Shown here piece after piece: positions 28,745 through 37,927 of a DNA stretch of 64,000 bases. The stretch is from Pseudomonas lalucatii. GTDB taxonomy: Bacteria; Pseudomonadota; Gammaproteobacteria; Pseudomonadales; Pseudomonadaceae. The position numbers and the translations under genes are program-made. The notes beneath the pieces are model-generated. The model saw only the letters and a program-made list of their open reading frames with translations, did no database searches and was not told the origin of the DNA. Within the stretch, counting starts at the first letter, position 1. Each line of letters opens with the position of its first letter. Where the stretch lies: the NCBI RefSeq assembly GCF_018398425.1, contig NZ_JADPMV010000001.1:2294001-2358000 (forward strand), in the 5' to 3' direction.

Positions 28745-29500
28745 TTACAGATAGCTGTTGAGAATATCGTCGACGAATCCTTCGTCGCGCATCCGCTCCA
28801 GTTCGCTTTGCAGTTTCTGCACCACCTCATCCGGCACCTCCCGGTTGAGGGCCAGGTACAGCTGGGCGCTGTCGAATCGCAGCACCGTCTTCAGGCCGCT
28901 AACGCCCTCCTGCTTGGCCAGGTAGCGGCCGGCCGGATCGCCGGTGGCCCACAGGTCGATCTGCCCCTCCATGAGCTTCTTGGCATTGAGCTGGTCGCGC
29001 AGCGCGGTGATCGGCTGCAAGCCCCGCTCCTCCAGGTGCTGGGCGATGGCGTCGCCCTTGTAGGCGCCGACCTTGTACTGCTTGGCCTGCTCCAGGCTGC
29101 TCAGGCTGATCGGACTGTCGCCCCTGGCCAGCAGCACCCAGTCGTCCGGGCCGATCGGCCCGACCCACTTGAACAGCGCCTCGCGCTCCGGCAGGCGGGC
29201 GGTGACGAATACGCCATAGCCCGGCTTCTCCAGCGCCAGCTTGTAGATGCGGTCCCAGGGGAAGCGCAGGGTCAGGTTGTACTGGATGCCGGCGCGCTTG
29301 AACATCTCGCGCACGATATCCACGGCGATGCCGTCGAGGTTGTCTTCCTGGGCGAAGTTCTTGCCGTTGATGGCCATGTTGTACGGCGGAAAGTTCTCCG
29401 TCAGCAGCACCATGCGGTAGTCCGGGTCGATCTCGGCATGGGCCGCGCCCGCCAGCAGCATCAGGGTACCGAGGCAGGCCAGCCGTAAACGCTTGAACAT
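28745..29500 (-). CDS. Orphan periplasmic solute-binding protein (SBP_bac_3), paralogue B
   Basis: A 251-aa protein closest to paralogue A. It has a signal peptide (1-22, GAAHAE), then MVLLTENFPPYNMAINGKNF, FKRAGIQYNLTLRFPWDRIY, FKWVGPIGPDDWVLLA and YKVGAYKGDAIAQHL, and ends in NSYL as A does. The ATG at 29500 is chosen for the signal peptide; a 17-residue extension upstream is not export-like. Lys, Arg and aromatic residues along the cleft are conserved among the three copies, which suggests similar ligands. Confidence 0.85.
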   Translation of the reverse strand: MFKRLRLACLGTLMLLAGAAHAEIDPDYRMVLLTENFPPYNMAINGKNFAQEDNLDGIAVDIVREMFKRAGIQYNLTLRFPWDRIYKLALEKPGYGVFVTARLPEREALFKWVGPIGPDDWVLLARGDSPISLSSLEQAKQYKVGAYKGDAIAQHLEERGLQPITALRDQLNAKKLMEGQIDLWATGDPAGRYLAKQEGVSGLKTVLRFDSAQLYLALNREVPDEVVQKLQSELERMRDEGFVDDILNSYL

Positions 29501-29594
29501 GGATGTTCCCTCATTGTTGTAGGTACGCAGGCGGCCCAGCATACCCAGCACACCGGCCTTCGCCCAGTAGCTGCGGCAAAATCCTGGCGCCGGC

Positions 29595-30329
29595 TCAGTA
29601 GCGCGCCACTATCCGGCTCAGCTCGCCCTCGGCCCGCAGGGCGTCCAGGGCCCCCTGCAGGCGCTGTACCAGCGCGTCGGGAGTGGCCAGGTTGAGCGCC
29701 AGGTAGAGCTCGGCGGTATGGAAGCGCTGCACCACGCGCAAGGCATCGACGCCCTCCTGCCTGGCCAGGTAACGACCGCCGGGGTCGGCGGTGACCCACA
29801 GGTCGACCTGCCCCTTGACCAGCTTCTCCAGGCTCTTGTTGTCGCGCAGCGCCAGCTGCACCGGCAGCCCCCGATCGATCAGGTACTGGCTGATGGCGTC
29901 GCCCTGGTAGCCGCCGATGCGGTACTGCGCGGCCTCCTGCAGGCTGCCCAGCCGGATCGGGCTGTCGGCCCTGGCCATCAGCACCCAGTCGTTGCTGGCG
30001 ATCGGCCCCACCCACTTGAACTGCTTCTCCCGCGCCGGCGTGCGGGCGGTGGAGAACAGGCCGTAGCCGGGCTCGTTGAGCGCCTGCTGATAGACCCGCG
30101 CCCAGGGGAAGCGCAGGATCTGCTGGCACTCGACCCCGGCGCGCGCGCAGACCGCCCGCAGGGTGTCGGAGCTGATGCCGGTGACGCCCTCGTTCTTGGC
30201 GAAGTTGCGCCCACTCACCGCCTGGTTGAAGGGCGCGAGGTTCTCGGTGAGCAGGACCAGGTTCTGTGCGTGGGCTAGGCCGACCTCACACAGCAGCAGG
30301 ACAACAGCGAATAGCCGTACGGCGGGCAT
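29595..30329 (-). CDS. Orphan periplasmic solute-binding protein (SBP_bac_3), paralogue C
   Basis: A 244-aa, more divergent member of the tandem trio and the first in transcription order. It has a signal peptide (1-21, GLAHAQ), then LVLLTENLAPFNQAVSGRNF, LRFPWARVY, FKWVGPIASNDWVLMA and YRIGGYQGDAISQYL. It carries an extra Cys pair (VCARAGVEC) absent from A and B. Its reading frame ends in ARY rather than SYL. The function is unknown; no transporter partners are adjacent. Confidence 0.84.
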   Translation of the reverse strand: MPAVRLFAVVLLLCEVGLAHAQNLVLLTENLAPFNQAVSGRNFAKNEGVTGISSDTLRAVCARAGVECQQILRFPWARVYQQALNEPGYGLFSTARTPAREKQFKWVGPIASNDWVLMARADSPIRLGSLQEAAQYRIGGYQGDAISQYLIDRGLPVQLALRDNKSLEKLVKGQVDLWVTADPGGRYLARQEGVDALRVVQRFHTAELYLALNLATPDALVQRLQGALDALRAEGELSRIVARY

Positions 30330-30480
30330 GGGGACTCCGTGTCGAATTTGCAGACGGGGGCGCGGGGGCTGGCCTGACCAACCGGCGGCCAGAACGGCCG
30401 GTGCGCGGACGCTGGAATTCTAACGAAGCGGGCCGGGCGGGTCTGTCGACTCCGCCGCACTGGCGCCCAAACGCTCGCGC

Positions 30481-31251
30481 TCAGCGCACCACGATACCGC
30501 GGCTGGCCAGGTAGGCCTTGGCCTCGGGCACGGTGTATTCGCCGAAGTGGAAGATGCTCGCGGCCAGCACCGCATCGGCCTTGCCCTCGAGGATGCCGGC
30601 GGCCAAGTGCTCGAGATTGCCGACGCCGCCGGAGGCGATCACCGGGATGCCGACGGACTCGCTGATGGCGCGGGTGACGCCCAGATCGTAGCCGCTCTTG
30701 ACGCCGTCCTGGTCCATGCTGGTGAGGAGGATCTCGCCGGCGCCGAGGTCTTCCATCTTCTTCGCCCAGAGCACCGCATCCAGGCCGGTGGGCTTGCGCC
30801 CGCCGTGGGTGAAGATTTCCCAGCGCGGCGTCTCGCCCGGCGCCGACACGCGCTTGGCATCGATGGCCACCACGATGCACTGCGAGCCGAAGCGCGAGGC
30901 CGCCTCGCCGACGAACTCGGGGGTGAACACCGCGGCGGTATTGATCGAGACCTTGTCGGCACCGGCGTTGAGCAGGTTGCGGATGTCCTGCACCGTCCTC
31001 ACCCCGCCGCCCACGGTCAGCGGAATGAACACCTGGCTGGCCATGCGCTCGACCGTGTGCAGGGTGGTGTCGCGGCCGTCGACGCTGGCGGTGATGTCGA
31101 GGAAGGTGATCTCGTCGGCCCCCTGCTCGTCGTAGCGGCGGGCGATCTCCACCGGGTCGCCGGCGTCGCGGATGTTCTCGAACTGGACGCCCTTGACCAC
31201 GCGGCCATTGTCCACGTCGAGGCAGGGGATGATGCGTTTAGCCAGTGCCAT
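30481..31251 (-). CDS. hisF: Imidazole glycerol phosphate synthase cyclase subunit HisF
   Basis: A 256-aa (beta/alpha)8 barrel that, with HisH, turns PRFAR and ammonia into imidazole glycerol phosphate and AICAR. The catalytic Asp11 is in [15 protein letters not shown] and the second in [25 protein letters not shown] and [11 protein letters not shown] are the phosphate sites. The start [13 protein letters not shown] at 31251 is the normal one; the upstream in-frame extension runs into repeat DNA. It is last in the his cluster. Confidence 0.97.
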   Translation of the reverse strand: MALAKRIIPCLDVDNGRVVKGVQFENIRDAGDPVEIARRYDEQGADEITFLDITASVDGRDTTLHTVERMASQVFIPLTVGGGVRTVQDIRNLLNAGADKVSINTAAVFTPEFVGEAASRFGSQCIVVAIDAKRVSAPGETPRWEIFTHGGRKPTGLDAVLWAKKMEDLGAGEILLTSMDQDGVKSGYDLGVTRAISESVGIPVIASGGVGNLEHLAAGILEGKADAVLAASIFHFGEYTVPEAKAYLASRGIVVR

Positions 31252-31264
31252 GGCAATCTCTCTC

Positions 31265-31361
31265 GTAGGGTGGGTTAGGCCGCAGGCCGTAACCCACCAA
31301 AGCGGGTATAAATTCAGCGCCCATCGGTGGGTTACGCCGCTGCGCGGCCAACCCACCCTAC
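31265..31361. repeat. REP/BIME-like palindromic element between hisA and hisF
   Basis: GTAGGGTGGGTT (31265-31276) is the perfect reverse complement of AACCCACCCTAC (31350-31361). Inside each half is a further small palindrome (GGCCGCAGGCC and GCCGCTGCGCGGC), so two hairpins stand head to head. This type of GTAGGGTGGGTTA repeat is scattered through many proteobacterial genomes. Here it fills nearly the whole hisA-hisF gap. Confidence 0.8.
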
Positions 31362-31369
31362 GGCCCAGG

Positions 31370-32107
31370 TTAACCCTTATAGGTGTCGCAGAAGGCCTGG
31401 GCCTCGGCCACGTCCAGGGTGCCTTCGTAGATCGCCCGACCGGTGATGGCGCCGATGATGCCCGGGGCCTTGGCGGCCAGCAGCTTACCGATGTCGCCAA
31501 GATTGTGGATGCCGCCGGAGGCGATCACCGGGATGCGGCTGGCGGCGGCCAGGGCGGCGGTGGCCTCGACGTTGCAGCCCTGCATCATGCCGTCCTTGGC
31601 GATGTCGGTGTAGACGATCGCCGAGACGCCATCGGCCTCGAAGCGCCTGGCCAGGTCCACGGCCTGCACGCTGCTGACCTCAGCCCAGCCGTCGGTGGCG
31701 ACGAAGCCATCCTTGGCGTCCAGGCCGACTATGACCTTGCCCGGGAAGGCCTTGCACGCCTCGGCGACGAACTCCGGCTGTTTCACCGCCTTGGTGCCGA
31801 TGATCACGTAGCTGACCCCGGCCTTGACGTAATGCTCGATGGTTTCCAGGGAGCGGATGCCGCCGCCGATCTGGATCGGCAGCTTCGGGTAACGCCGGGC
31901 TATGGCGGTGACCACCTCGCCGTTGACCGGCTGGCCCTCGAAGGCGCCGTTGAGGTCGACCAGGTGCAGGCGACGGCAGCCGCCGTCCACCCACTTGGCG
32001 GCCATGCTCACCGGGTCGTCGGAGAATACCGTGGAGTCTTCCATGCGGCCCTGGCGCAGACGCACGCAGGCGCCGTCCTTGAGATCGATAGCGGGGATAA
32101 TGAGCAT
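31370..32107 (-). CDS. hisA: Phosphoribosylformimino-AICAR ribotide isomerase HisA
   Basis: A 245-aa (beta/alpha)8 barrel that opens the ribose of ProFAR to PRFAR, the step before HisF/HisH. The catalytic Asp8 is in [10 protein letters not shown] and the second Asp in [14 protein letters not shown] near residue 129. [10 protein letters not shown] and [11 protein letters not shown] are the phosphate loops. Start and length are canonical. It lies after the DUF2164 gene and is separated from hisF by a palindromic repeat. Confidence 0.97.
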   Translation of the reverse strand: MLIIPAIDLKDGACVRLRQGRMEDSTVFSDDPVSMAAKWVDGGCRRLHLVDLNGAFEGQPVNGEVVTAIARRYPKLPIQIGGGIRSLETIEHYVKAGVSYVIIGTKAVKQPEFVAEACKAFPGKVIVGLDAKDGFVATDGWAEVSSVQAVDLARRFEADGVSAIVYTDIAKDGMMQGCNVEATAALAAASRIPVIASGGIHNLGDIGKLLAAKAPGIIGAITGRAIYEGTLDVAEAQAFCDTYKG

Positions 32108-32145
32108 TGGGGAACCTGTGCGAGTCGGTGGAAGTCGGTGCGGGG

Positions 32146-32406
32146 TCAGCTCTTCTCGAGCGCCCAGAGGTCGCTTTCGATGCTCTCGAACCTGTCCTTC
32201 AGGTGCGTCTGCACATCGAAAATCGCCTTGTTGTAGAAGTGCGGGGCAATCTCACGAGCGAACAGATCCAGCAGTTCCTGCACCTCGAAGCTGCCCAGCT
32301 CGAGCTCGAAGCGCTCGTCCAGGAAACGCTTGAGCAGCTGCACGGCGGCCTGCTCCTGCTCGGCCTCCAGGCGCAGCAACGGCGCCCTGTCCTTGCCCCG
32401 GCTCAT
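32146..32406 (-). CDS. DUF2164 family small protein in the his cluster
   Basis: An 86-aa predicted helical protein of the DUF2164 family, with [20 protein letters not shown] and [10 protein letters not shown] as family landmarks. There is no signal peptide or membrane helix. Its ATG directly abuts the hisH stop codon and it ends 38 bp before hisA, so it must be co-transcribed with the histidine genes. The function is unknown; a link to histidine synthesis rests on position only. Confidence 0.85.
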   Translation of the reverse strand: MSRGKDRAPLLRLEAEQEQAAVQLLKRFLDERFELELGSFEVQELLDLFAREIAPHFYNKAIFDVQTHLKDRFESIESDLWALEKS

Positions 32407-33045
32407 TTACCAGCGGCCGTCCCAAGCGATGAAGTTCTGCAGCAGCTGCAGGCCGTGGCTGTGGCTCTTCTCCGGGTGGAACTGCACGGCGAAGCGCGAG
32501 CCGTCGGCCAGTGCCGCGGCGAAGTCCTCGCCGTAGTGGCCGCGGCCGGCGACCTGCTGGGCCTTGCCCGCCGCGACGTAGTAACTGTGCACGAAGTAGA
32601 AGCGCGCGCGATCGGGAATCTCGTGCCACAGCGGATGCTTGAGCGTCTGCGTCACCTCGTTCCAGCCCATGTGCGGCACCTTGAGCGGTTCGCCGTCCTC
32701 CACCAGGCCCTTGCCGAAGAAGCGCACCTGGCCGGGGAACAGGCCGATGCAGTCGACCCCGTCGTTCTCCTCGCTGCGCTCGAGCAGCGCCTGCATGCCC
32801 ACGCAGATGCCGAGGAAGGGACGGTCCTGGCTGACCTCGCGCACCAGCTCATCGAAGCCCAGGCGACGGATCTCGGCCATGCAGTCGCGGATCGCGCCGA
32901 CCCCGGGGAACACCACCCGGTCGGCCTCGCGAATCACCTGGGCGTCGCTGGTCACCAGCACCCGGCCGGCGCCGACGTGCTCCAGCGCCTTGGCCACCGA
33001 GTGCAGGTTGCCCATGCCGTAATCGATAACAGCTACCGTCTGCAT
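32407..33045 (-). CDS. hisH: Imidazole glycerol phosphate synthase glutaminase subunit HisH
   Basis: A 212-aa class-I glutamine amidotransferase that supplies ammonia to HisF. The nucleophile Cys is in [13 protein letters not shown] (about residue 80), and the His-x-Glu partners are in [13 protein letters not shown] near residues 190-200. The start [13 protein letters not shown] is at 33045. Its Shine-Dalgarno (CAGG, 5 nt before ATG) lies inside the outer arm of a palindromic element that separates it from hisB. Confidence 0.97.
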   Translation of the reverse strand: MQTVAVIDYGMGNLHSVAKALEHVGAGRVLVTSDAQVIREADRVVFPGVGAIRDCMAEIRRLGFDELVREVSQDRPFLGICVGMQALLERSEENDGVDCIGLFPGQVRFFGKGLVEDGEPLKVPHMGWNEVTQTLKHPLWHEIPDRARFYFVHSYYVAAGKAQQVAGRGHYGEDFAAALADGSRFAVQFHPEKSHSHGLQLLQNFIAWDGRW

Positions 33046-33315
33046 AAGAACCTGCCCGCCCAAAAATCATGCCCGCGTTGCTGCCCAAAAGCGTGCCAGG
33101 CAAGGCGTGGAACGCAGTCAATGGTCGTTCCATTGGCAAGTTCTACAACACCGCATGGCGCGCTTTTGAGCGCAACCCTGCGGGACGGGGCCGTTTTTCC
33201 GCAGCCCTGCGTTAATCGTCGTTCATTTGGAATAACCAAACTTCTCTCCTCTTGCCTTGCGCTGCGGAAAAACGGCCTCCGCCGCGGGCATAACTTTTGG
33301 GCGGGGCAGGTTCTA
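33046..33315. repeat. Large palindromic (MITE-like) element between hisB and hisH
   Basis: The ends are near-perfect inverted repeats of about 31 bp: AGAACCTGCC-CGCCCAAAA from 33047 inward, and the same with one extra C and two changes from 33314 inward. An inner perfect 17-bp pair GGCCGTTTTTCCGCAGC (33189-33205) / GCTGCGGAAAAACGGCC (33261-33277) gives a second hairpin. The element has no open reading frame and spans the gap exactly, from the hisB stop to the hisH start. It looks like a non-autonomous repeat; I recall similar elements elsewhere in pseudomonads. Confidence 0.75.
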
Positions 33316-33906
33316 CAGCACGCCCTTGGTCGACGGCATCTGCCCGGCCATGCGCGGGTCCAGTTCCACGGCCATGCGCAGGGCGCGGCCGAAAGCCTTG
33401 AACACCGTCTCGATCTGGTGGTGGGTGTTGCTGCCCCGCAGGTTGTCGATGTGCAGGGACACCAGGGCATGGTTGACGAAGCCCTGGAAGAACTCCTGGA
33501 ACAGGTCGACATCGAAACCGCCGACCACCGCGCGGGTGAAGGGCACATGCATCTGCAGGCCGGGGCGACCGGAGAAGTCGATCACCACCCGCGACAGCGC
33601 CTCGTCCAGCGGCACGTAGGAATGGCCGTAGCGGGTCATGCCCTTCTTGTCGCCGATGGCCTTGGTGAAGGCCTGGCCGAGGGTGATGCCGACGTCCTCG
33701 ACGGTGTGGTGGTCGTCGATATGCAGATCGCCCTTGCACTCGATATCCAGGTCGATCAGGCCGTGGCGGGCGATCTGGTCGAGCATGTGCTCGAGGAAGG
33801 GTACGCCGATGTCGAAACGCGCCTTGCCGGTGCCGTCCAGGTTGATCGAGACCTTGATCTGGGTCTCCAGGGTGTTGCGCTCGACGAATGCCGTACGTTC
33901 GGCCAT
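33313..33906 (-). CDS. hisB: Imidazoleglycerol-phosphate dehydratase HisB
   Basis: A 197-aa Mn-dependent enzyme forming imidazole acetol phosphate. The metal-binding repeats HxxxD/HHxxE are visible as [25 protein letters not shown] and [18 protein letters not shown]. It is the monofunctional form, with no phosphatase domain. It is first in the reverse-strand his cluster, with the start at 33906. It is divergent from a PanZ-like gene. Confidence 0.97.
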   Translation of the reverse strand: MAERTAFVERNTLETQIKVSINLDGTGKARFDIGVPFLEHMLDQIARHGLIDLDIECKGDLHIDDHHTVEDVGITLGQAFTKAIGDKKGMTRYGHSYVPLDEALSRVVIDFSGRPGLQMHVPFTRAVVGGFDVDLFQEFFQGFVNHALVSLHIDNLRGSNTHHQIETVFKAFGRALRMAVELDPRMAGQMPSTKGVL

Positions 33907-34051
33907 CACCAGCTCCAAAAATTGCTCGCGGAAAAAGGCCGCCATTATAGGCGCCCCAGGCCCCGGGCGGCTACCGGCGCTAATCGGAAGGCCGGGCAGT
34001 CGAGCCTGGGCGCGAATCGTCTTACACTGCGTCACCGGAGGAGCCCAACCC

Positions 34052-34450
34052 ATGCCCGTGACAGTCGACAGCCTCAGCACCCCATCCGCCCAGGACCGCC
34101 TCGACCTGGCGAAGATCTACGCCGACGCCCCGCCCTGGCTGCTCGCGCCCTACGGCGACGCGCAGGCGCTGATCCAGGCGGGCCTGGCGGCCGGCACCCT
34201 GCTGGCCGGGCGCTTCAACGACCGCCTGCTCGGCGCCGCGCTGCTGGAGCGGCATGCCGACCACTGGCGCCTGTCACACCTGTGCGTGCGCACCATCACC
34301 CGGCGCCGCGGGGTCGCCCGGCGCCTGCTCGCCGCGGCCAGGGACCGGGCCAAGGCCACCGGCCAGCCGCTGTACCTGGCGGCCCCGGCCGGACACCTGG
34401 ACATCCAGGCCCTGGCCGCCACCCAGCAGCTGCCCCTGGTCCAGCTGTAG
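34052..34450 (+). CDS. PanZ/PanM-like GNAT acetyltransferase
   Basis: A 132-aa GNAT-fold protein. The N-terminal [14 protein letters not shown] and the [12 protein letters not shown] strand match the PanM (PanZ) family, and the acetyl-CoA-binding loop is [15 protein letters not shown] (about residues 85-99). In enterobacteria this protein triggers self-cleavage and feedback control of aspartate decarboxylase PanD. Pseudomonad versions are annotated similarly, but their role is untested as far as I know. GGAGGAG lies 9 nt before the ATG, and longer in-frame extensions overlap hisB antisense and are rejected. Confidence 0.75.
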   Translation: MPVTVDSLSTPSAQDRLDLAKIYADAPPWLLAPYGDAQALIQAGLAAGTLLAGRFNDRLLGAALLERHADHWRLSHLCVRTITRRRGVARRLLAAARDRAKATGQPLYLAAPAGHLDIQALAATQQLPLVQL

Positions 34451-34513
34451 CGCCAGCCCGGGACTTCCCGCCATGTTCGCAGTCATCGGCCAACGTCCAG
34501 CACCGAGCACGCC

Positions 34514-35620
34514 ATGGACAGTATCGACACCCTGATCATCGGCGCCGGCGCTCTCGGCCTGGCCTGCGCCGCGCGCCTGGCCCGGCCGGGCCGGAGCACC
34601 CTGGTGGTCGAGGCGGAAAGGCTCATCGGCAGCCACACCTCCAGCCGCAACTCCGAGGTGATCCACGCCGGCCTCTACTACCCGCCCGGCTCGCTCAAGG
34701 CCGAACTGTGCCTGGAGGGGCGCGAGCGCCTGTACGCCTGGTGCGCCGCGCATCGGGTCGGCCACCGCCGCCTCGGCAAGCTGCTGGTGGCCGTGAGCGG
34801 GGCCGAGCGCGGCAAACTCGACGCCCTCGCTGCCAACGCCGCGGCCTGCGGCGTGCACGACCTGCAGGCACTGAGCCGCAGCCAGCTGCTGGAACTGGAG
34901 CCGGCCGTGCGCGGGGTCGCGGCGCTGCTGTCGCCGAGTACCGGGATCATCGACAGCCACGCCTACCTGCAGTCCCTGCTCGCCGCCGCCGAGCAGGGCG
35001 GCGCGCAGCTGGTGCTCGACACCCGGGTCGAACGCCTCGAGCCCGGCGCCGACGGCTGGCTCGCCAGCGGCCGCAGCGCCGGCGAGCCCTTCCAGCTCAA
35101 GACGCAGCGGGTGGTCAACGCCGGCGGCCTGTTCGCCCAACGGCTGGCGCGGCACACCGCCGGCCTGAACGCGGCGCAGGTCCCGCCGCTGCACCTGTGC
35201 CAGGGCCGCTACTTCGGCTACCGCGGCCGCTCGCCCTTCCACCACCTGATCTACCCGCTGCCGCCAGCCGATACCGCCGGCCTGGGCATCCACGCCACCC
35301 TCGACCTGGCCGGCCAGCTGCGCTTCGGCCCGGACACCCACTACCTCGAACGACTCGACTACCGGGTCGACGAACAGCTGCGCGAGCCCTTCGCCGCGGC
35401 GATCCGCCGCTACTTTCCGGGCCTCGACAGCAGCCGCCTGACACCCGGCTACAGCGGCATCCGCCCGAAACTCGCCGGCCCCGGGGAACCGCCCGCCGAC
35501 TTCCTTATCCAAGGCCCGGGCGCACACGGCCTGGCCGGGCTGGTCAACCTGTTCGGCATCGAGTCACCGGGGCTCACCGCCAGCCTGGCCATCGCCGAGC
35601 GCGTGGCGCAGATGCTTTGA
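34514..35620 (+). CDS. FAD-dependent oxidoreductase, L-2-hydroxyglutarate oxidase-like
   Basis: A 368-aa DAO-superfamily flavoprotein. It has the dinucleotide-binding fold DTLIIGAGALGLACAARLA at the N-terminus, then the L2HGDH/LhgO hallmark HTSSRNSEVIHAGLYYPPGS (about 38-57). Further landmarks are GIIDSHAYLQSL, VVNAGGLFAQ and the C-terminal NLFGIESPGLTASLAIAE. This suggests oxidation of a 2-hydroxy acid at the membrane or in the cytoplasm. The substrate is not provable from sequence. It lies between panZ-like and asmA with its own gap of 63 bp. Confidence 0.85.
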   Translation: MDSIDTLIIGAGALGLACAARLARPGRSTLVVEAERLIGSHTSSRNSEVIHAGLYYPPGSLKAELCLEGRERLYAWCAAHRVGHRRLGKLLVAVSGAERGKLDALAANAAACGVHDLQALSRSQLLELEPAVRGVAALLSPSTGIIDSHAYLQSLLAAAEQGGAQLVLDTRVERLEPGADGWLASGRSAGEPFQLKTQRVVNAGGLFAQRLARHTAGLNAAQVPPLHLCQGRYFGYRGRSPFHHLIYPLPPADTAGLGIHATLDLAGQLRFGPDTHYLERLDYRVDEQLREPFAAAIRRYFPGLDSSRLTPGYSGIRPKLAGPGEPPADFLIQGPGAHGLAGLVNLFGIESPGLTASLAIAERVAQML

Positions 35621-35680
35621 GCCGCGCGGCGTTATACTTTTGCGTTCTTCCTCCCAGCCATTCACAACAAGGATTCGTCC

Positions 35681-37927
35681 ATGAAAGCGCTCGGCAAGAT
35701 CCTGGGTCTGTTTTTCCTCGGACTGCTGCTGATCATCGTGGCCCTGGGCTTCGCCCTGACCCACCTGTTCGACCCCAACGACTACAAGGACGAGATACGC
35801 CAACTGGCCCGCGACAAGGCCAACCTGGAGCTGACCCTCAAGGGCGACATCGGCTGGAGCCTGTTCCCCTGGCTCGGCCTGGAGCTGACCGACGCCACCC
35901 TGGCCAGCGCCACCACCCCGGACAAGCCCTTCGCCGACCTACGCCTGCTCGGTCTGTCGGTGCGCGTGCTGCCGCTGCTGCGCAAGGAAGTGCAGATGAG
36001 CGACATCCGCGTCGACGGCCTCAATCTCGACCTGCAGCGTGACCAGAAGGGCCGCGGCAACTGGGAAGACGTCGGCCGCCCGGCCCCCGCCTCCGCGGAC
36101 GCACCGGCACCGGCACCGGCCCAGACCGCCAGTGGCGGCGCCGCCGGCGACACCCAGAGCAGACCGGCCAGCGGCGGCCAGCCGATCAAGCTGGATATCG
36201 ACAGCCTGATCGTCAACAACGCACGCATCGACTACCACGACGCCCGCCTGGGCCAGCAGTTCAGCGCCGAAAGCATCCAGCTGACCACCGGCGCCATCCG
36301 CGAAGGCGCCAGCATCCCGGTCAAGCTCAGCGCCTTCTTCGGCACCAGCCAGCCGTTGCTGCGCGCCCGCAGCGAGCTGCAGGGCCGCCTGCGCTTCGAC
36401 CGCGCCCTCAAGCGCTACCAGCTGGAGGGCGCACGCCTGTCCGGCGAGGCCTCCGGCGAGCCCCTCGACGGCCAGACCCTGACCTACGCGATCCAGGGCG
36501 AACTGCTGCTCGACCTGGCCGCCCAGGTCGCCGAATGGAACGGCCTGAAGCTCTCGGCCAACCAGTTGCGCGCCCTCGGCGAGCTCAAGCTGCGCGACCT
36601 GGACAAGACCGCGCAGCTGTCCGGCGGCCTGTCCATCGCCCCCGTCAACCTGCGCGACTTCCTCACCGGAATCGGCCAGCCGCTGCCGGCGATGAACGAT
36701 GCCAAGGCCCTCGGCGAGTTCGAGCTGGTCAGCCGCCTCAGCGGCACGCCCAGCAGCCTGAGCCTGGAAGACCTGCAGCTGAAGCTCGACGGCAGCAGCT
36801 TCAGCGGCCAGCTGGCCGTCAGCGACCTCGCCAAGCAGGCCCTGCGCGTGCAGCTGGTGGGCGACCGCCTGGACCTCGACCGCTACCTGCCGCCGCCGAG
36901 CAAGGACAACAAGGACAGCAAGGGCGCCGACGCCGCGCGCCAGGTCGAGGTCAAGGAAGCCGTCGCCCGTGCCGGCAGCAACGGCAACAGCCCCCTGCCC
37001 GACGCCCCGACCCAGCAGGCCTGGAGCGCCAGCCCGCTGCTGCCCATCGACCGCCTGCGCACGCTCGACCTGCAACTGGCCCTGAAACTCGATCAGCTGA
37101 CGGTCAAGGAGCAGGTCATCGACGAGCTGGACCTCAAGGCCAAGAGCAAGGCCGGCGTGCTGACCCTGGAGGAGCTGCGCGGCAAGCTCGGCGACGGCAG
37201 CTTCGCCACCAAGGGACGCATCGACGTGCGCCCGGCCGTGCCGCTGCTCAGCCTGCAGCAGCGCCTCAAGCGCATCCCCGTCGAGCCCTTCCTCAAGAGC
37301 GCCGAGCAGCCCGCCCCGCTCAAGGGCCTGCTGGACCTGCAGGCCGACCTCAGCACCAGCGGCAACAGCGAGAAGGCCTGGATCGACGGCCTGAACGGCA
37401 CCGCCAGCTTCGCCCTGGAGGACGGCGTACTGGTCGACGCCAACCTCGAGCATCAGCTGTGCCGCGGCATCGCCACTCTCAACCGCAAGGTGCCGAGCAA
37501 TCCGCCGAGCGGCCAAGACACCCCCTTCGAGGCCCTGCAGGGCAGCCTGACCCTGCGCAACGGCGTGGCCAGCAATGACGACCTCAAGGCGCGCATCCCC
37601 GGCCTCAGCGCCAAGGGCGACGGCGACCTCGACCTGCGCGTGCTCGGCCTCGACTACCGCGTCGGCGTCACCATCGAGGGCGACCAGCGCGCCATGCCCG
37701 ACCCGGCCTGCCAGGTCAACGAGCGCTATGCCGGCATCGCCTGGCCGCTGCGCTGCCGTGGCCCCCTGGAGCTCGGCGCCAAGGCCTGCCGCCTGGATCA
37801 GGACGGCCTGGGCAAGGTCGCCGCCAAGCTGGCGGGCAACAAGCTCAACGAGAAGCTGGAAGAGAAGCTCGGCGACAAGGTCAGCCCGGAACTCAAGGAC
37901 GCCCTCAAGGGCCTGTTCAACCGATGA
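35681..37927 (+). CDS. AsmA family envelope protein
   Basis: A 748-aa protein with a single N-terminal membrane anchor (residues 8-29) and a long periplasmic AsmA/TamB-like beta-repeat region. This group is thought to bridge the envelope for phospholipid transport or to influence outer-membrane assembly. The [11 protein letters not shown] and VNLRDFLTG motifs and the C-terminal AsmA_2 domain with CRGIATLNR are recognisable. A low-complexity Ala/Pro/Gln linker lies near residues 130-165. The stop overlaps the mutY start by ATGA. Confidence 0.88.
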   Translation: MKALGKILGLFFLGLLLIIVALGFALTHLFDPNDYKDEIRQLARDKANLELTLKGDIGWSLFPWLGLELTDATLASATTPDKPFADLRLLGLSVRVLPLLRKEVQMSDIRVDGLNLDLQRDQKGRGNWEDVGRPAPASADAPAPAPAQTASGGAAGDTQSRPASGGQPIKLDIDSLIVNNARIDYHDARLGQQFSAESIQLTTGAIREGASIPVKLSAFFGTSQPLLRARSELQGRLRFDRALKRYQLEGARLSGEASGEPLDGQTLTYAIQGELLLDLAAQVAEWNGLKLSANQLRALGELKLRDLDKTAQLSGGLSIAPVNLRDFLTGIGQPLPAMNDAKALGEFELVSRLSGTPSSLSLEDLQLKLDGSSFSGQLAVSDLAKQALRVQLVGDRLDLDRYLPPPSKDNKDSKGADAARQVEVKEAVARAGSNGNSPLPDAPTQQAWSASPLLPIDRLRTLDLQLALKLDQLTVKEQVIDELDLKAKSKAGVLTLEELRGKLGDGSFATKGRIDVRPAVPLLSLQQRLKRIPVEPFLKSAEQPAPLKGLLDLQADLSTSGNSEKAWIDGLNGTASFALEDGVLVDANLEHQLCRGIATLNRKVPSNPPSGQDTPFEALQGSLTLRNGVASNDDLKARIPGLSAKGDGDLDLRVLGLDYRVGVTIEGDQRAMPDPACQVNERYAGIAWPLRCRGPLELGAKACRLDQDGLGKVAAKLAGNKLNEKLEEKLGDKVSPELKDALKGLFNR

